DNA of 64,000 nucleotides from Schaalia dentiphila ATCC 17982 (GCF_000154225.1 NZ_DS264586.1:2324527-2388526), one strand, 5' to 3'; shown: positions 1 to 7,803, counted from the stretch's first letter. Notes: generated by a model not told the origin, from the letters alone. Program-made: numbers and translations.

Positions 1-597
1 AGCTTCGACAGGCTCGCGCCAGGTGGCGAGGATGCCGACCGGGCAGGAGTCGATGCCACGCGACTTGGCGGACAGGAACAGTGTCTGGAGCATGAGGCCG
101 GCGTCCATGGCGCTCCACGGGAGCATGTCCTCGTGGACGAAGACGAAGCCCATGACGGGAGCGTCGAATGCCGTGACGTTGCGGCGGTTCACACGGTTGC
201 GCCCCTCGATGTCGGCGCGCTCGATGCCGTGGATGCCGTAGAGAAGCTTCGCAACCTCGATCTGGGCGGGGCGAACCTCGTCCGGGTAGCGCTTGCGCAC
301 GGGGAAGTCGCCGTCGGGAACGGGAATCTCGACGTCCGGGTCCTCAGCCTTGCGCGCGTGGGCAGCTATCTCCTCGTCGAAGAGACGGCCGTAGTGTTCG
401 CGCAGGCACTGGGCGCGCTCGCCCGTGGCCAGGGCGACGCGGAAGGCACGCGTGTTGGACCAGGACGGCGCGGTCGTCGCGTCGGCGAGGATCGCGTCGA
501 GGACCTCGGCGGGAATCTCCCGGTCTGTAAAGGCGCGCGTGGAGCGGCGCGAGGCGGTCAGGGCCGAAAAGTCGTTCGTCTCAACGTTGAGTGTCAT
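1..597 (-). CDS. Nitroreductase family protein (3' end cut by window edge)
   Basis: The 199 visible codons start at the ATG complement at 595-597 and run off the left edge with no stop. The N-terminus has the family pattern: a basic 'SRRSTRAF' FMN-phosphate-binding segment near residues 16-23, an 'APSWSNTRAFRV' segment near 43-54, and further in 'SAMDAGLMLQTLFLSAKSRG' with 'DSCPVG', typical of the helix and loop that pack on FMN. Such enzymes are cytoplasmic FMN-dependent NAD(P)H oxidoreductases acting on nitro compounds or quinones; the substrate here cannot be told. It is divergent from the envelope-stress locus to its right, separated by 280 bases. Confidence 0.85.
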   Translation of the reverse strand, partial: MTLNVETNDFSALTASRRSTRAFTDREIPAEVLDAILADATTAPSWSNTRAFRVALATGERAQCLREHYGRLFDEEIAAHARKAEDPDVEIPVPDGDFPVRKRYPDEVRPAQIEVAKLLYGIHGIERADIEGRNRVNRRNVTAFDAPVMGFVFVHEDMLPWSAMDAGLMLQTLFLSAKSRGIDSCPVGILATWREPVEA

Positions 598-742
598 GCT
601 CTGAGGCTACCCCCGTGATTCATCTGAACACTGGGACGATCCACCTACTGGGCGCGGTTATCCGACAATAGCCGTTGACAACCGCGGGCTCGGCGCTCAG
701 CACAACACCTGAACACATGTAACATACAACACAGTTTCCCGG

Positions 743-764
743 CATGACATCATCAGCCGTCATG
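743..764. promoter_or_regulatory. Inverted repeat upstream of the stress locus
   Basis: CATGAC (743-748) and GTCATG (759-764) form a perfect 6-base inverted repeat with a 10-base gap, inside the 280-base spacer between the nitroreductase and the glsB-like gene. The spacing would suit a dimeric regulator. The rest of 598-877 shows no gene and no convincing -35/-10 pair. The regulatory role is inference only. Confidence 0.2.
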
Positions 765-877
765 ACGTCTAACAAGTAGCGCGCAGCCAGCCTCACCGCC
801 GGCATCACGCTGCCACACGTTCCAACGTCCGACCAGGAACACAATCACATCGTCGGACCCTCACGAAGGAATACATC

Positions 878-1135
878 ATGCTGTCACTTATCGGAATGGT
901 CATTACCGGTGCCGTCCTCGGTGCACTCGCACGACTCATCATGCGAGGCGAACAGAACATCTCCATCCTGTGGACCATCATCCTCGGCGCGATCGGCGCA
1001 CTCATCGGCGGCACTATCGCCAGCTTCTTCGGCGTTGCCGACACCAGCGGAATCGACTGGATTAGGTGGGCCCTGTCCCTGATTGCCGCCATCGGCGCAA
1101 TCTCGGTCTACCTCAAGCTCGCCGGTCGCAAGTGA
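878..1135 (+). CDS. GlsB/YeaQ/YmgE-family small stress membrane protein
   Basis: This 85-residue protein has three hydrophobic spans (about 1-20, 29-50 and 60-80) and the glycine-rich 'GALARLIMRGEQ' and 'ILGAIGALIGGTIASFFG' segments typical of the GlsB/transglycosylase-associated family. Members sit in the cytoplasmic membrane and are induced by envelope or general stress, but their mechanism is not known. GAAGGAA precedes the ATG. It is the first gene of a same-strand stress locus running to 5256. A 250-base gap, in which I see no gene, separates it from the next gene, so it may be transcribed separately. Confidence 0.85.
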   Translation: MLSLIGMVITGAVLGALARLIMRGEQNISILWTIILGAIGALIGGTIASFFGVADTSGIDWIRWALSLIAAIGAISVYLKLAGRK

Positions 1136-1386
1136 ACAACACTCACTGACACACCCCGAATAGCGACGCCACCAAACTCAGTGGCATACGCCACATAAGA
1201 AGGTCGTGAGGTTTTCATAGCCTGAAGCGTCTTCTTCATAACGCGGCAACCATGACGGGCAGCAAGACAAGTTAATCCGGCTACACACTGGCCGACTAAG
1301 GAAGCCACCACGGTGCCTGACTGACCACTTGCTGATCCGCGCACAACCCCGTCCAATCATCTCTCGACGAAACGAAAGAGGCTCAC

Positions 1387-1863
1387 ATGAGCAAGAACAC
1401 CATCCCCCAGACCGGCCAGCAGCGCGAGCGCAATGAGAACGCCGAAGAGGAAAAGACCCTGCGCGGTCCCCTCCAGACCGAGCACGGCGTGACGACGATC
1501 GACGAGAACGTGGTCGCCAAGATCGCCGGAATGGCCGCTCGCGAGGTGCCCGGCGTCTACGACATGGGCAACGCCGTTCGCCGCGCCTTCAGCGCTGTCA
1601 CGGACCGCATCCCCAACGCCCAGACCAACGTCGCCGGCGGCGTGAGCGTGCAGAAGGGTGAGACCCAGGCTGCCATCGAGATCACCATCGTCATCGACTA
1701 CGGCGTCTCGATCGTTGAGGTCTCCAACGCGATTCGTCGCAATGTCATCGAGCAGCTTGAGGGCACCACGGGCCTTGAGGTCGTCGAGGTTAACATCAAC
1801 GTCACCGACGTCCACCTTCCCGACGAAGACGCTGACGATTCCGAACCTGCCGACCTCAAGTGA
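1387..1863 (+). CDS. Asp23/Gls24 family envelope stress response protein
   Basis: This 158-residue soluble protein has an Asp23/Gls24 domain at about residues 35-145. The recognisable features are 'TTIDENVVAKIAGMAAREVPGV' (written in two parts: TTIDENVVAKIAG, MAAREVPGV), a central 'IEITIVIDYGVSIVEV' strand pair and an acidic tail. In Staphylococcus aureus, Asp23 is held under the membrane by AmaP and its loss switches on cell-wall stress genes. A conserved acidic end 'PDEDADDSE' follows the domain. AAAGAGG precedes the ATG. The next gene encodes a 58-residue membrane protein, as in other Asp23 operons. Confidence 0.9.
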   Translation: MSKNTIPQTGQQRERNENAEEEKTLRGPLQTEHGVTTIDENVVAKIAGMAAREVPGVYDMGNAVRRAFSAVTDRIPNAQTNVAGGVSVQKGETQAAIEITIVIDYGVSIVEVSNAIRRNVIEQLEGTTGLEVVEVNINVTDVHLPDEDADDSEPADLK

Positions 1864-1896
1864 TTCACCCCGACGCTCTGATCTGAGGAATTTCTT

Positions 1897-2073
1897 ATGA
1901 AGACAACGCACCTGGCCCTCCTCACGGGCCTGTTCCTAGGAACCATTCTTGCCTTCGGCTCTTTCGCCGACTTCGTTCTGGTCGCCCTCTGCGGCCTGGT
2001 CGGATGGGGAGTAGGCCTCTGTCTGGAGGGCCGGGTCGATGTCCGAAGCCTCCTGGATCGGCGAAAGAAGTGA
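1897..2073 (+). CDS. Small membrane protein, DUF2273-like (58 aa)
   Basis: Begins at ATG 1897 after a TGAGGAATTTCTT leader with AGGA, and ends at TGA 2071-2073. The 58 residues form two hydrophobic spans (about 6-24 and 27-43, with 'LTGLFLGTILAFGSF' and 'GLVGWGVGLCLEG') and a basic tail ending in RRKK. The size, topology and place between two Asp23 genes match the DUF2273 proteins of Asp23/AmaP operons, thought to help anchor Asp23. Sequence similarity is weak in so short a protein, so the family call rests mainly on context. Confidence 0.7.
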   Translation: MKTTHLALLTGLFLGTILAFGSFADFVLVALCGLVGWGVGLCLEGRVDVRSLLDRRKK

Positions 2074-2075
2074 CG

Positions 2076-2492
2076 ATGGCGACCGCGACCCAGCGCGCAA
2101 TCGCGCAGCCGGGACCCTCCAAGGACTCTCACCCGTCCTGGGAGGACCGCGGCACCACGACCATTCCCTCCCGAGTCGTCTCCCGGATCGCTGCCGAAGC
2201 AGCCTACGAAACTGCGAACGTTGGCTCGAACGCAGGTGGACTCCTGGGAATCGGCGCGCGCCACAACTTCTATTCACGCCCCGATGCGACGTGTGACATC
2301 TACGGTCAGGTGGCCGTCATCCACCTGAACCTGGGCCTGACCTTTCCAGCACCGCTGTCTTCCGTTGTTGAGGATTTGCGCCAACACGTGTGCCGTCGAG
2401 TCGAAACGCTTACTGGACTGACCGTCGGCAAAATGACGATCGAGATCTCCTGGCTCCATCCGAGCAGCCACGTTAGGAAGAGCCTGACATGA
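2076..2492 (+). CDS. Asp23/Gls24 family protein, second copy
   Basis: The start is ATG 2076, two bases after the preceding stop and 6-7 bases after GAAAGAAG; an upstream in-frame start at 2004 would overlap the small gene and adds residues that do not fit the family. The 138-residue product has an Asp23-like core at about 25-130: 'TTTIPSRVVSRIAAEAAYET', then 'VAVIHLNLGLTFPAPLSSVV' and 'VETLTGLTVGKMTIEISW'. A glycine-rich insert with 'GIGARHNFYSRPDA' interrupts the usual strand order. It overlaps the next gene by four bases (ATGA), so translational coupling is likely. Confidence 0.8.
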   Translation: MATATQRAIAQPGPSKDSHPSWEDRGTTTIPSRVVSRIAAEAAYETANVGSNAGGLLGIGARHNFYSRPDATCDIYGQVAVIHLNLGLTFPAPLSSVVEDLRQHVCRRVETLTGLTVGKMTIEISWLHPSSHVRKSLT

Positions 2493-3037
2493 GAACACCG
2501 GTTCCTTCACTTATCCGCCTCCCCTCCCGCACCATCCCGAGCATCATCCTCGCGCTGCTGCTCCTCACGGCCGGAGGGCTGGGCGCATGGATCACAGGAC
2601 ACAGGATCATCACCGGAAGTTGGCCGACACCCGCAGACACTGCACTGTCCGCTATCGGCTCCGCCACTGTCGGCTCCCCCGCAGCCCTTGCAGTCGCCTT
2701 CTTTGTAGCGCTAGGCGGCCTGTCGATGATTCTGTCGGCACTGTGGCCGGGACTTCCAGGGCGCCTCGAGATCCTTCCGGATGATCTTCCCGGGCAGACC
2801 GCGACGAAGCGCCGCGAGCTGGCGGACCTCATTCGCTCTCAGGTTGAGCAAGTTGACGGCGTCCACTCCGTCGCCGTGACCATTCGCCGCTCCCGCGTCG
2901 ATGTCCTGGTCCTCAGCGTCCTGGATAACCTCGCTCCCGTGCAGGATGCCGCCCGTCAACAGACCAATGAGGCGCTGGCTTTGCTCGCACCCGTCGGCAT
3001 TTCACGCAGCCGCGTGCGCGTCCAGCAGACGCGATGA
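2489..3037 (+). CDS. AmaP/DUF6286-type membrane anchor protein
   Basis: The 182-residue protein has two membrane spans (about 17-37 and 66-90) enclosing a short external loop, then a cytoplasmic domain with 'RRELADLIRSQVEQVDGVHS', 'VAVTIRRSRVDVLVLSV' and 'ALLAPVGISRSRVRVQ'. This is the layout of alkaline-shock anchor proteins and of actinobacterial DUF6286 proteins, in which an Asp23-like fold is fused behind a transmembrane hairpin. It probably tethers the Asp23 proteins beneath the membrane. It is coupled to the upstream Asp23 gene by a 4-base overlap and followed 13 bases later by a second anchor gene. Confidence 0.75.
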   Translation: MRTPVPSLIRLPSRTIPSIILALLLLTAGGLGAWITGHRIITGSWPTPADTALSAIGSATVGSPAALAVAFFVALGGLSMILSALWPGLPGRLEILPDDLPGQTATKRRELADLIRSQVEQVDGVHSVAVTIRRSRVDVLVLSVLDNLAPVQDAARQQTNEALALLAPVGISRSRVRVQQTR

Positions 3038-3050
3038 AGGAGAAACCAAC

Positions 3051-3704
3051 ATGCGTTCAGTTTCTGGTGCTTTCAACCGGATCATCTTAGCCACCTTCGG
3101 TCTCGCTCTCGTCGCAGCGGCGTCATGGTTTGTGGCCTCGGGCCTCGGCGCTGGCCGCTACTGGCCGGACGCCGACCGTTACCTGGCACCCGCCCAGGAT
3201 TCTTTCAGCAGCATCGTCGCGCCTCTCACGCATTCGAATTGGCTTATCCCGATCTGCGCATTGCTCTCGTTGTTCGCGATCGTCGCAGGAGCATTCGTGC
3301 TCATCAAGCAGATTCCTCGCAAGGCTGCCGCTTCTCCCCTGAGAATCACGGGTTCCGAGGGCTCACTTGTGGCCTCCCTGGCTCCCGATGTCCTCTCCCA
3401 GGCGCTGTCTGAGAGGGCACAGGAGATACCCGGCGTCGAACAGTGCTCGGTCTGGGTGGCAGGGTCCCACAAGAACCTGTGGGTTCAGGCAGACATCACT
3501 GTCTCTCGAGACAGTGCGGTCGAATGGGCTGTGTCTGCGCTCAGGAATCGACTCAACGAGGACATCGCAACGTCCCTCGGTGCTGCTCCTCGACAGATCG
3601 ACGTCCTGATGAATCTCAACAGTCCGTCACGGTCGAACAGCAGATCAGAAGCCGTGACAGGACAACGCGCCCCAGTCATGGACGGGAGCAACCTTGACGC
3701 CTGA
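3051..3704 (+). CDS. Second AmaP-like membrane anchor protein
   Basis: ATG 3051 is preceded by GAAGGAGAAACC, which fixes this start over an upstream in-frame one at 2901. The 217 residues resemble the previous gene in plan: membrane spans near 10-30 and 62-84, then a cytoplasmic Asp23-like part ('LSQALSERAQEIPGVEQCSV', 'WVQADITVSRDSAVEW', 'LGAAPRQIDVLMNL') and a polar tail. The pair look like diverged duplicates. A strong hairpin begins five bases after the stop, so this is probably the last gene of the first transcript of the locus. Confidence 0.75.
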   Translation: MRSVSGAFNRIILATFGLALVAAASWFVASGLGAGRYWPDADRYLAPAQDSFSSIVAPLTHSNWLIPICALLSLFAIVAGAFVLIKQIPRKAAASPLRITGSEGSLVASLAPDVLSQALSERAQEIPGVEQCSVWVAGSHKNLWVQADITVSRDSAVEWAVSALRNRLNEDIATSLGAAPRQIDVLMNLNSPSRSNSRSEAVTGQRAPVMDGSNLDA

Positions 3705-3708
3705 GGCC

Positions 3709-3739
3709 CAGGGCGAGGCAGCACCAATGCCTCGCCCTG
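3709..3739 (+). terminator. Hairpin between stress-operon anchor gene and sigma gene
   Basis: A perfect 12-base stem (3709-3720 pairing with 3728-3739) with a 7-base loop lies just after the anchor-gene stop and 26 bases before the sigma-factor ATG. There is no clear T run. It probably ends or attenuates transcription of the structural stress genes before the sigma gene. Confidence 0.6.
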
Positions 3740-3765
3740 TGCCTCATTCGCGCTACGATGCTGAC

Positions 3766-4353
3766 ATGACTACCCCGTCCGCGTCGCCTCACGATGACCG
3801 ATGTCTCGTCCTGCGCGCTCAAGACGGAGACATCGGCGCTTTTGAGAAACTCGTCAATCGATATCAGGGCCGATTGTTCCGATCGGCCTACATGATCGTA
3901 CGCAACCGCCAGGACAGCGAAGACATCGTCCAAGAGACACTCATTCAAGCCTGGCGGAGCATTCACCTGGTCCGCGAGCCAGCCGCTTTTCGAGGATGGC
4001 TCGTGCGGATCTGCACGAACAAGGCCACCAGCCTGATGCGAAAACAGCAGCGCCGAGCGACCGACCCTTACGACGCTGAAAGCCTCGACACCGTGAGTAA
4101 CACTGCGCAGGCCTCTGCGAACAATACCGCCGATCCAGCTGACTCCAGCGAAGTGAACGCACAGATCAAAGCGCTGGCCGACATTCTAGCCTCTGTGCCT
4201 GCGAACCTGCGTATCGTCTGGGTACTGAGAGAAATTGACGAGATGACGTACGAGGAGATAGGCCAAACCCTCAACCTGACCGTTCCGACCGTTAGAGGGA
4301 GGCTGGCACGCGCCCGCTCTCTCGTGATGCGCAAGATGAAGGAGTGGTCCTGA
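3766..4353 (+). CDS. RNA polymerase sigma-70 family (ECF-type) sigma factor
   Basis: The 195-residue protein has sigma region 2 at about 13-90 ('DGDIGAFEKLVNRYQGRLFR', 'NRQDSEDIVQETLIQAW') and region 4 at about 137-192 ('LASVPANLRIVWVLREIDEM', 'TYEEIGQTLNLTVPTVRGRL'), with no region 1.1 or 3. This two-domain build defines extracytoplasmic-function factors. I chose ATG 3766 because the longer start at 3694 overlaps the preceding stop and hairpin. The stop overlaps the ATG of the next gene. No zinc-finger anti-sigma gene follows; an Asp23-like protein occupies that position. It presumably directs expression of this envelope-stress locus, but no target promoter could be identified. Confidence 0.9.
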   Translation: MTTPSASPHDDRCLVLRAQDGDIGAFEKLVNRYQGRLFRSAYMIVRNRQDSEDIVQETLIQAWRSIHLVREPAAFRGWLVRICTNKATSLMRKQQRRATDPYDAESLDTVSNTAQASANNTADPADSSEVNAQIKALADILASVPANLRIVWVLREIDEMTYEEIGQTLNLTVPTVRGRLARARSLVMRKMKEWS

Positions 4354-4901
4354 TGCGTGGCGCGAAGAAGCTATCCAACAACGTCCGGAACTCAGCGGCG
4401 TCAGCACGTTCTCTCGTTCGTTCCCACAAGCATGACGATGCAAACACCCAGAAGTACTTGCAGGTGATCGCATCTCTACACAAGGAATGGGATGAGTTGG
4501 AGGCGCAGGGCAGCTCATCAGTGATGCCCCGTCGCTCCCTCATGGACGCCATTGCGGCCGAAACCCGACACGGATCCCAGGTGGAGATGCCGGAAACGGA
4601 TCTCGGCCCCTACAGCATGTCCGAGTTTGCATTGCGGGCACTGATTCGAAAGACCATCGATGCTGTGCCCGGCGCACGGGCATTGCGTTCATCTATGACG
4701 CACGCCCCCACCAGCAAGGAGCACCGAGGCCTCGGAGTTCCCGAGACCATCTCCTGCCGGATCTCCGCGCACATCAGCGTCGACAGCCTGCCGCTTCTCG
4801 CTCAGCAGGTCCGCGATGCCGTCCGGGCAGCTTGTCGTGAGAACCTGGGGGTCTCGCCCATTGTCCACATTCACATTGAGGATCTCCACGATGACGACTA
4901 G
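4353..4901 (+). CDS. Asp23-like protein in the anti-sigma position
   Basis: ATG 4353 overlaps the sigma stop by one base, so the two proteins are made together. Of 182 residues, about 1-65 are polar and helical with no family I recognise. About 85-180 look like a diverged Asp23 domain ('FALRALIRKTIDAVPGARAL', 'CRISAHISVDSLPLLAQQVR', 'LGVSPIVHIHIEDLHDDD'). No transmembrane span and no HxxxCxxC anti-sigma motif are visible. By position it could restrain or sense for the sigma factor; that is inference. It overlaps the next gene by 11 bases. Confidence 0.6.
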   Translation: MRGAKKLSNNVRNSAASARSLVRSHKHDDANTQKYLQVIASLHKEWDELEAQGSSSVMPRRSLMDAIAAETRHGSQVEMPETDLGPYSMSEFALRALIRKTIDAVPGARALRSSMTHAPTSKEHRGLGVPETISCRISAHISVDSLPLLAQQVRDAVRAACRENLGVSPIVHIHIEDLHDDD

Positions 4902-5256
4902 CCGCTCAGCCGCCGAGCTGGTCCACCTCGTTACTTCTATTCCCGGGGTGCGAGGAATCGAGCCGGGACTCGCCAGCACGTTAAAGGTGATTGGCAAACG
5001 CATGCAGCAGCAGAAGTCTCAGCAAGAACGTTTCGGCGTCATCATTGAAGAAGGTACGAACAGGGCGATCATCGAGGTCGGCCTCGACGAGTCTCGACCT
5101 GTCAAACAGATCGTGCGTGACATCCAAGAAACCGTGATCCGCTCCCTCACCGAGCCGGACGCACGGGACAATGAGGCTGTGAGCGACGAAGACTCCGAAC
5201 ACGTCGACAACCCTACGGGCCACCGGGTCACAGTGCGGGTCCAGTCGCTTCTCTAG
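4891..5256 (+). CDS. Asp23-like small protein, last gene of stress locus
   Basis: The chosen ATG 4891 lies within the end of the preceding gene (11-base overlap); a longer frame from 4816 would be entirely inside that gene. The 121 residues start with 'ELVHLVTSIPGVRGIEPGLA' and continue with 'FGVIIEEGTNRAIIEVGLDE' and 'VKQIVRDIQETVIRSL', the Asp23 pattern of a helix, a strand pair and an amphipathic helix. A polar acidic stretch and 'HRVTVRVQSLL' close it. It is soluble, with no signal. This makes four Asp23-related soluble proteins plus two anchored ones in one locus. Confidence 0.65.
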   Translation: MTTSRSAAELVHLVTSIPGVRGIEPGLASTLKVIGKRMQQQKSQQERFGVIIEEGTNRAIIEVGLDESRPVKQIVRDIQETVIRSLTEPDARDNEAVSDEDSEHVDNPTGHRVTVRVQSLL

Positions 5257-5319
5257 GCTCTCACCCTCAGTGAAACGCTCTGACGAGCGGCTTGTGATCT
5301 GACTATCGGACGCGATGCC

Positions 5320-6399
5320 CTACCGTGCCAGGGCCTGCTCGAAGGCCACCACGTCCTCCTCGGGGGTGGCCCAGGAGGTGCCGATGCGCGCGAGGTAGCG
5401 GCCGTCGGGCAGGGTCTCCCAGATGCTGTAGCGCACCTTGTCCGACAGGCGCTCATGCCCGGCCTGGTCGAGGGCCACGAAGGTCAGGTTGGTGGGCGAA
5501 TCCATGGTGACGACGTAGCCGGCGCGCTTGAGCGCCTCTCGGATACGCGCGGTCGCCTTGACGGCGGGCTCGCCGATCGTCAGGTAGAGACCGTCCTCGA
5601 AGAGCGCCTCGAACTGGACGCCGAGGAGACGCCCCTTGGCCAGGAGCGCCCCGTGCTGCTTCATCTGCGTGACGAACTGACGGATCGAGCCCCGGGTCGG
5701 GATGACGACCGCCTCGCCGAAGAGGGCCCCGCACTTGGTGCCGCCGATGTAGAACACGTCGGTGAGGCGAGCCAGGTCGGCCAGCGTCACGTCGTTCGAG
5801 GGAGAGGCCAGCGCGTATGCGAGGCGCGCGCCGTCGACGAAGAGCTTGAGGTCGCGCTCGCGACACACGGCGGAGAGCTCCTCGAGCTCCTGCAGGGAGT
5901 AGAGGGTGCCGTACTCGGTGGGCTGGGAAATGTAGACGAGGGCGGGGGCGATCATGTGGTCGCGCGCGCCATCGCCCTCCCACGCCGAACAGATACGCTC
6001 GACATCGGCTGCGTTGATCTTGCCGTCAACGGCGGGAACGTCCAGGATCTTGTGGCCGCCACGCTCGACGATGCCGGCCTCGTGCATGTTGATGTGGCCG
6101 GTATTGGGGGCGATGACGCCCTGCCAGGGCAGGAGGATCGCGTCGATGACGGTCGCGTTCGTCTGCGTGCCGCCGACCAGGAAGTACACGTCGGCGTCGG
6201 GGGCTTGGCAGGCCAAGCGAATCAGGTCGCGGGCGCGCTCGCAGTGCTCGTCGGTGCCGTATCCGCTGGTCTGTTCCATGTTGGTGGCGACGAGGGCGTC
6301 AAGCACCCGGGCGTGCGCCCCCTCCTGGTAGTCGCTAGAGAAGTTCGGCTGCACATGGGAAGAATTCACGCGGCCATTATTCCACGCGGAGGCCAACAT
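5320..6399 (-). CDS. Threonine aldolase / beta-eliminating lyase family enzyme
   Basis: The 359-residue protein is a fold-type I PLP enzyme of the low-specificity threonine aldolase type, cleaving beta-hydroxy amino acids to glycine and an aldehyde. Visible landmarks are 'FSSDYQEGAH' near 20-29, 'GGTQTNATVIDAIL' near 76-89, 'GHINMHEAG' near 101-109, 'KLFVDGARL' near 185-193 (the PLP-contacting Asp) and 'YIGGTKCGALFGE' near 217-229 with the Schiff-base Lys222. The start is uncertain: ATG 6399 has no good ribosome site, and a GTG ten codons in (6369) would also fit the family. It converges on the stress locus. Confidence 0.88.
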   Translation of the reverse strand: MLASAWNNGRVNSSHVQPNFSSDYQEGAHARVLDALVATNMEQTSGYGTDEHCERARDLIRLACQAPDADVYFLVGGTQTNATVIDAILLPWQGVIAPNTGHINMHEAGIVERGGHKILDVPAVDGKINAADVERICSAWEGDGARDHMIAPALVYISQPTEYGTLYSLQELEELSAVCRERDLKLFVDGARLAYALASPSNDVTLADLARLTDVFYIGGTKCGALFGEAVVIPTRGSIRQFVTQMKQHGALLAKGRLLGVQFEALFEDGLYLTIGEPAVKATARIREALKRAGYVVTMDSPTNLTFVALDQAGHERLSDKVRYSIWETLPDGRYLARIGTSWATPEEDVVAFEQALAR

Positions 6400-6507
6400 G
6401 GTTGCCGATACACTATGGGTTCTGCTGCCCTGCTGGCACCGGGCTTATCCTGGCAGGGGTGGGCCAAGCGCCCAACCTCAACGAGGACCGCACGGGGAAT
6501 AGGAAAC

Positions 6508-7341
6508 ATGGCGACACGAAGCAACGCCCGGGAAGAATCGATCAATCGCGACTCGCAGGCCTATTGGAACAAGCGGGCCGCGACGTTCACACGCAACGCG
6601 ACCAGCGACTACGAGCGCTGGCTCCTGGATCTACTCGCGCTCAAGGCGGGCGAGGAGATCCTCGACATGGGGTGCGCGACGGGCACGCTCGCCGTTCCCC
6701 TCGCCCGCGCGGGGCACCGCGTCCACGGCTGCGACTTCGCCGAGGCCATGCTCGCGATCCTCGACGAGCGCGCGGCAGCAGAGAACCTGCCGATCACCTC
6801 CCACCTGCTCGCGTGGGAGGACGATTGGGAGGAGGCGGGCCTCGGGCATAACAGCGTAGATGTCGCCTTCGCGTCACGCTCCCTCATGAGTGGAAACGTT
6901 TTCTCCGCCGTACGCAAGCTCGACGCGGCTGCCCGCTCGCGGGCGGCGGTCGTCGTGCCCGACAGCCTGCTCCCCTCCCGCGACCCGCGTCTGCTCACCT
7001 ACCTGGGGCGCTCGGCGAGGCACCCGCGCGTCGTCCGCGAGGTAATCCGCGTACTCGCATCCCTGGGACGTATCCCGATTTTCGCGACCACACGAACCTT
7101 CCGCCCGATGAGGTTTTCTTCCTTCGACGAGGCCCGTTCGGACCTTCGTCGCCTGGCCGGCCCCGAGCCTTTCACCGCGCGCGAGCAGCGGCTTTTCGAC
7201 GCCTACGCAGAGCAGCACTTCGTGCGTGAGGATGCCGCCACCGCCTCGGAAAAGGCAGGGGAACAATGGGTCCTGGACTACCCTCTGCCCGTCACCTGGG
7301 TGTTTATCGGCTGGCACACCGACGGGCACGCGTGGGCGTAG
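6508..7341 (+). CDS. Class I SAM-dependent methyltransferase
   Basis: Starts at ATG 6508 after AATAGGAAAC; the open frame extends far upstream but that part is antisense to the aldolase gene. The 277-residue protein has the SAM-binding motif I 'ILDMGCATGT' at about 51-60 and the acidic end of strand 2 'VHGCDFAEAML' near 73-83. Then comes 'VDVAFASRSLMSG', the motif IV region. The C-terminal half varies and probably chooses the substrate, which I cannot assign; small-molecule methylation is most likely. It converges on arfB with a 21-base gap containing one copy of the dispersed 12-mer. Confidence 0.85.
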   Translation: MATRSNAREESINRDSQAYWNKRAATFTRNATSDYERWLLDLLALKAGEEILDMGCATGTLAVPLARAGHRVHGCDFAEAMLAILDERAAAENLPITSHLLAWEDDWEEAGLGHNSVDVAFASRSLMSGNVFSAVRKLDAAARSRAAVVVPDSLLPSRDPRLLTYLGRSARHPRVVREVIRVLASLGRIPIFATTRTFRPMRFSSFDEARSDLRRLAGPEPFTAREQRLFDAYAEQHFVREDAATASEKAGEQWVLDYPLPVTWVFIGWHTDGHAWA

Positions 7342-7345
7342 GCAG

Positions 7346-7357
7346 CCCCGGCCTCGT
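7346..7357. repeat. One copy of a dispersed 12-base repeat family
   Basis: CCCCGGCCTCGT here is one of at least twelve exact copies of the word ACGAGGCCGGGG (either strand) that I found by eye: 7346, 9639, 9665, 15129, 30008, 34639, 42038, 42077, 45361, 47861, 51503 and 54671 (left ends). A near copy at 30034 pairs with 30008. The flanks favour GGG/GCG before and CT after. Three pairs form hairpins behind genes; the others are single, several inside genes as the peptide DEAGA. See findings. Confidence 0.8.
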
Positions 7358-7362
7358 TCTCC

Positions 7363-7803
7363 TTAGTCCGCGTCAGGGCGGCGCCTGCGTGCTTTGACCT
7401 CCGAGCGCCTCTTCTTGTCAGCGAGGCGGCGCAGCTTCGACCCCCGCGTTGGTTTCGTGGCCCGCCTCGGGACGGGCGGGACGAGGGCCGAACGCAGGAT
7501 CTCACCGAGGCGCTCGCGCGCGGCGGCGCGGTTGCGACGCTGGGAGCGATGCTCGGCGACGGTAATCGTGAGGAGCGTTCCCGTCAGGCGATCCCCGAGA
7601 ACAGACAGGGCACGCTCGCGCTGCTTGTCATTCAGCGCGACTGTCGCAGCAAGATCCAGGCTGAGCTGCACGCGCGAGTCCGCCGTATTGACGCCCTGGC
7701 CACCCGGGCCCGAGGCGTGGGAGAAGCGTTCGACCAACTCCCCCGCGGGCACGACGAGGCCGCGCGGGCAGCCGGGCCCAGCGGGAATACACAGATCGTC
7801 CAT
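7363..7803 (-). CDS. arfB: Alternative ribosome-rescue factor ArfB (release-factor-like)
   Basis: The 146-residue protein carries the release-factor catalytic motif GGQ at residues 34-36 within 'SGPGGQGVNTADSRVQL', but lacks the codon-recognition domains of RF1/RF2. It ends in a basic tail ('KKRRSEVKARRRRP') of the kind that enters the empty mRNA channel of stalled ribosomes. This is the plan of ArfB/YaeJ, which hydrolyses peptidyl-tRNA on ribosomes that have run off truncated mRNA. Length matches the family (about 140). It is followed 39 bases upstream on the map by a minus-strand glycosylase-like gene, with which it may be cotranscribed. Confidence 0.92.
   Translation of the reverse strand: MDDLCIPAGPGCPRGLVVPAGELVERFSHASGPGGQGVNTADSRVQLSLDLAATVALNDKQRERALSVLGDRLTGTLLTITVAEHRSQRRNRAAARERLGEILRSALVPPVPRRATKPTRGSKLRRLADKKRRSEVKARRRRPDAD

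Noticed and set aside
5455..6507. Long open frame leading into the methyltransferase gene
   Set aside because: It is antisense to the threonine aldolase gene, has no family features and no ribosome site; the real start is ATG 6508.
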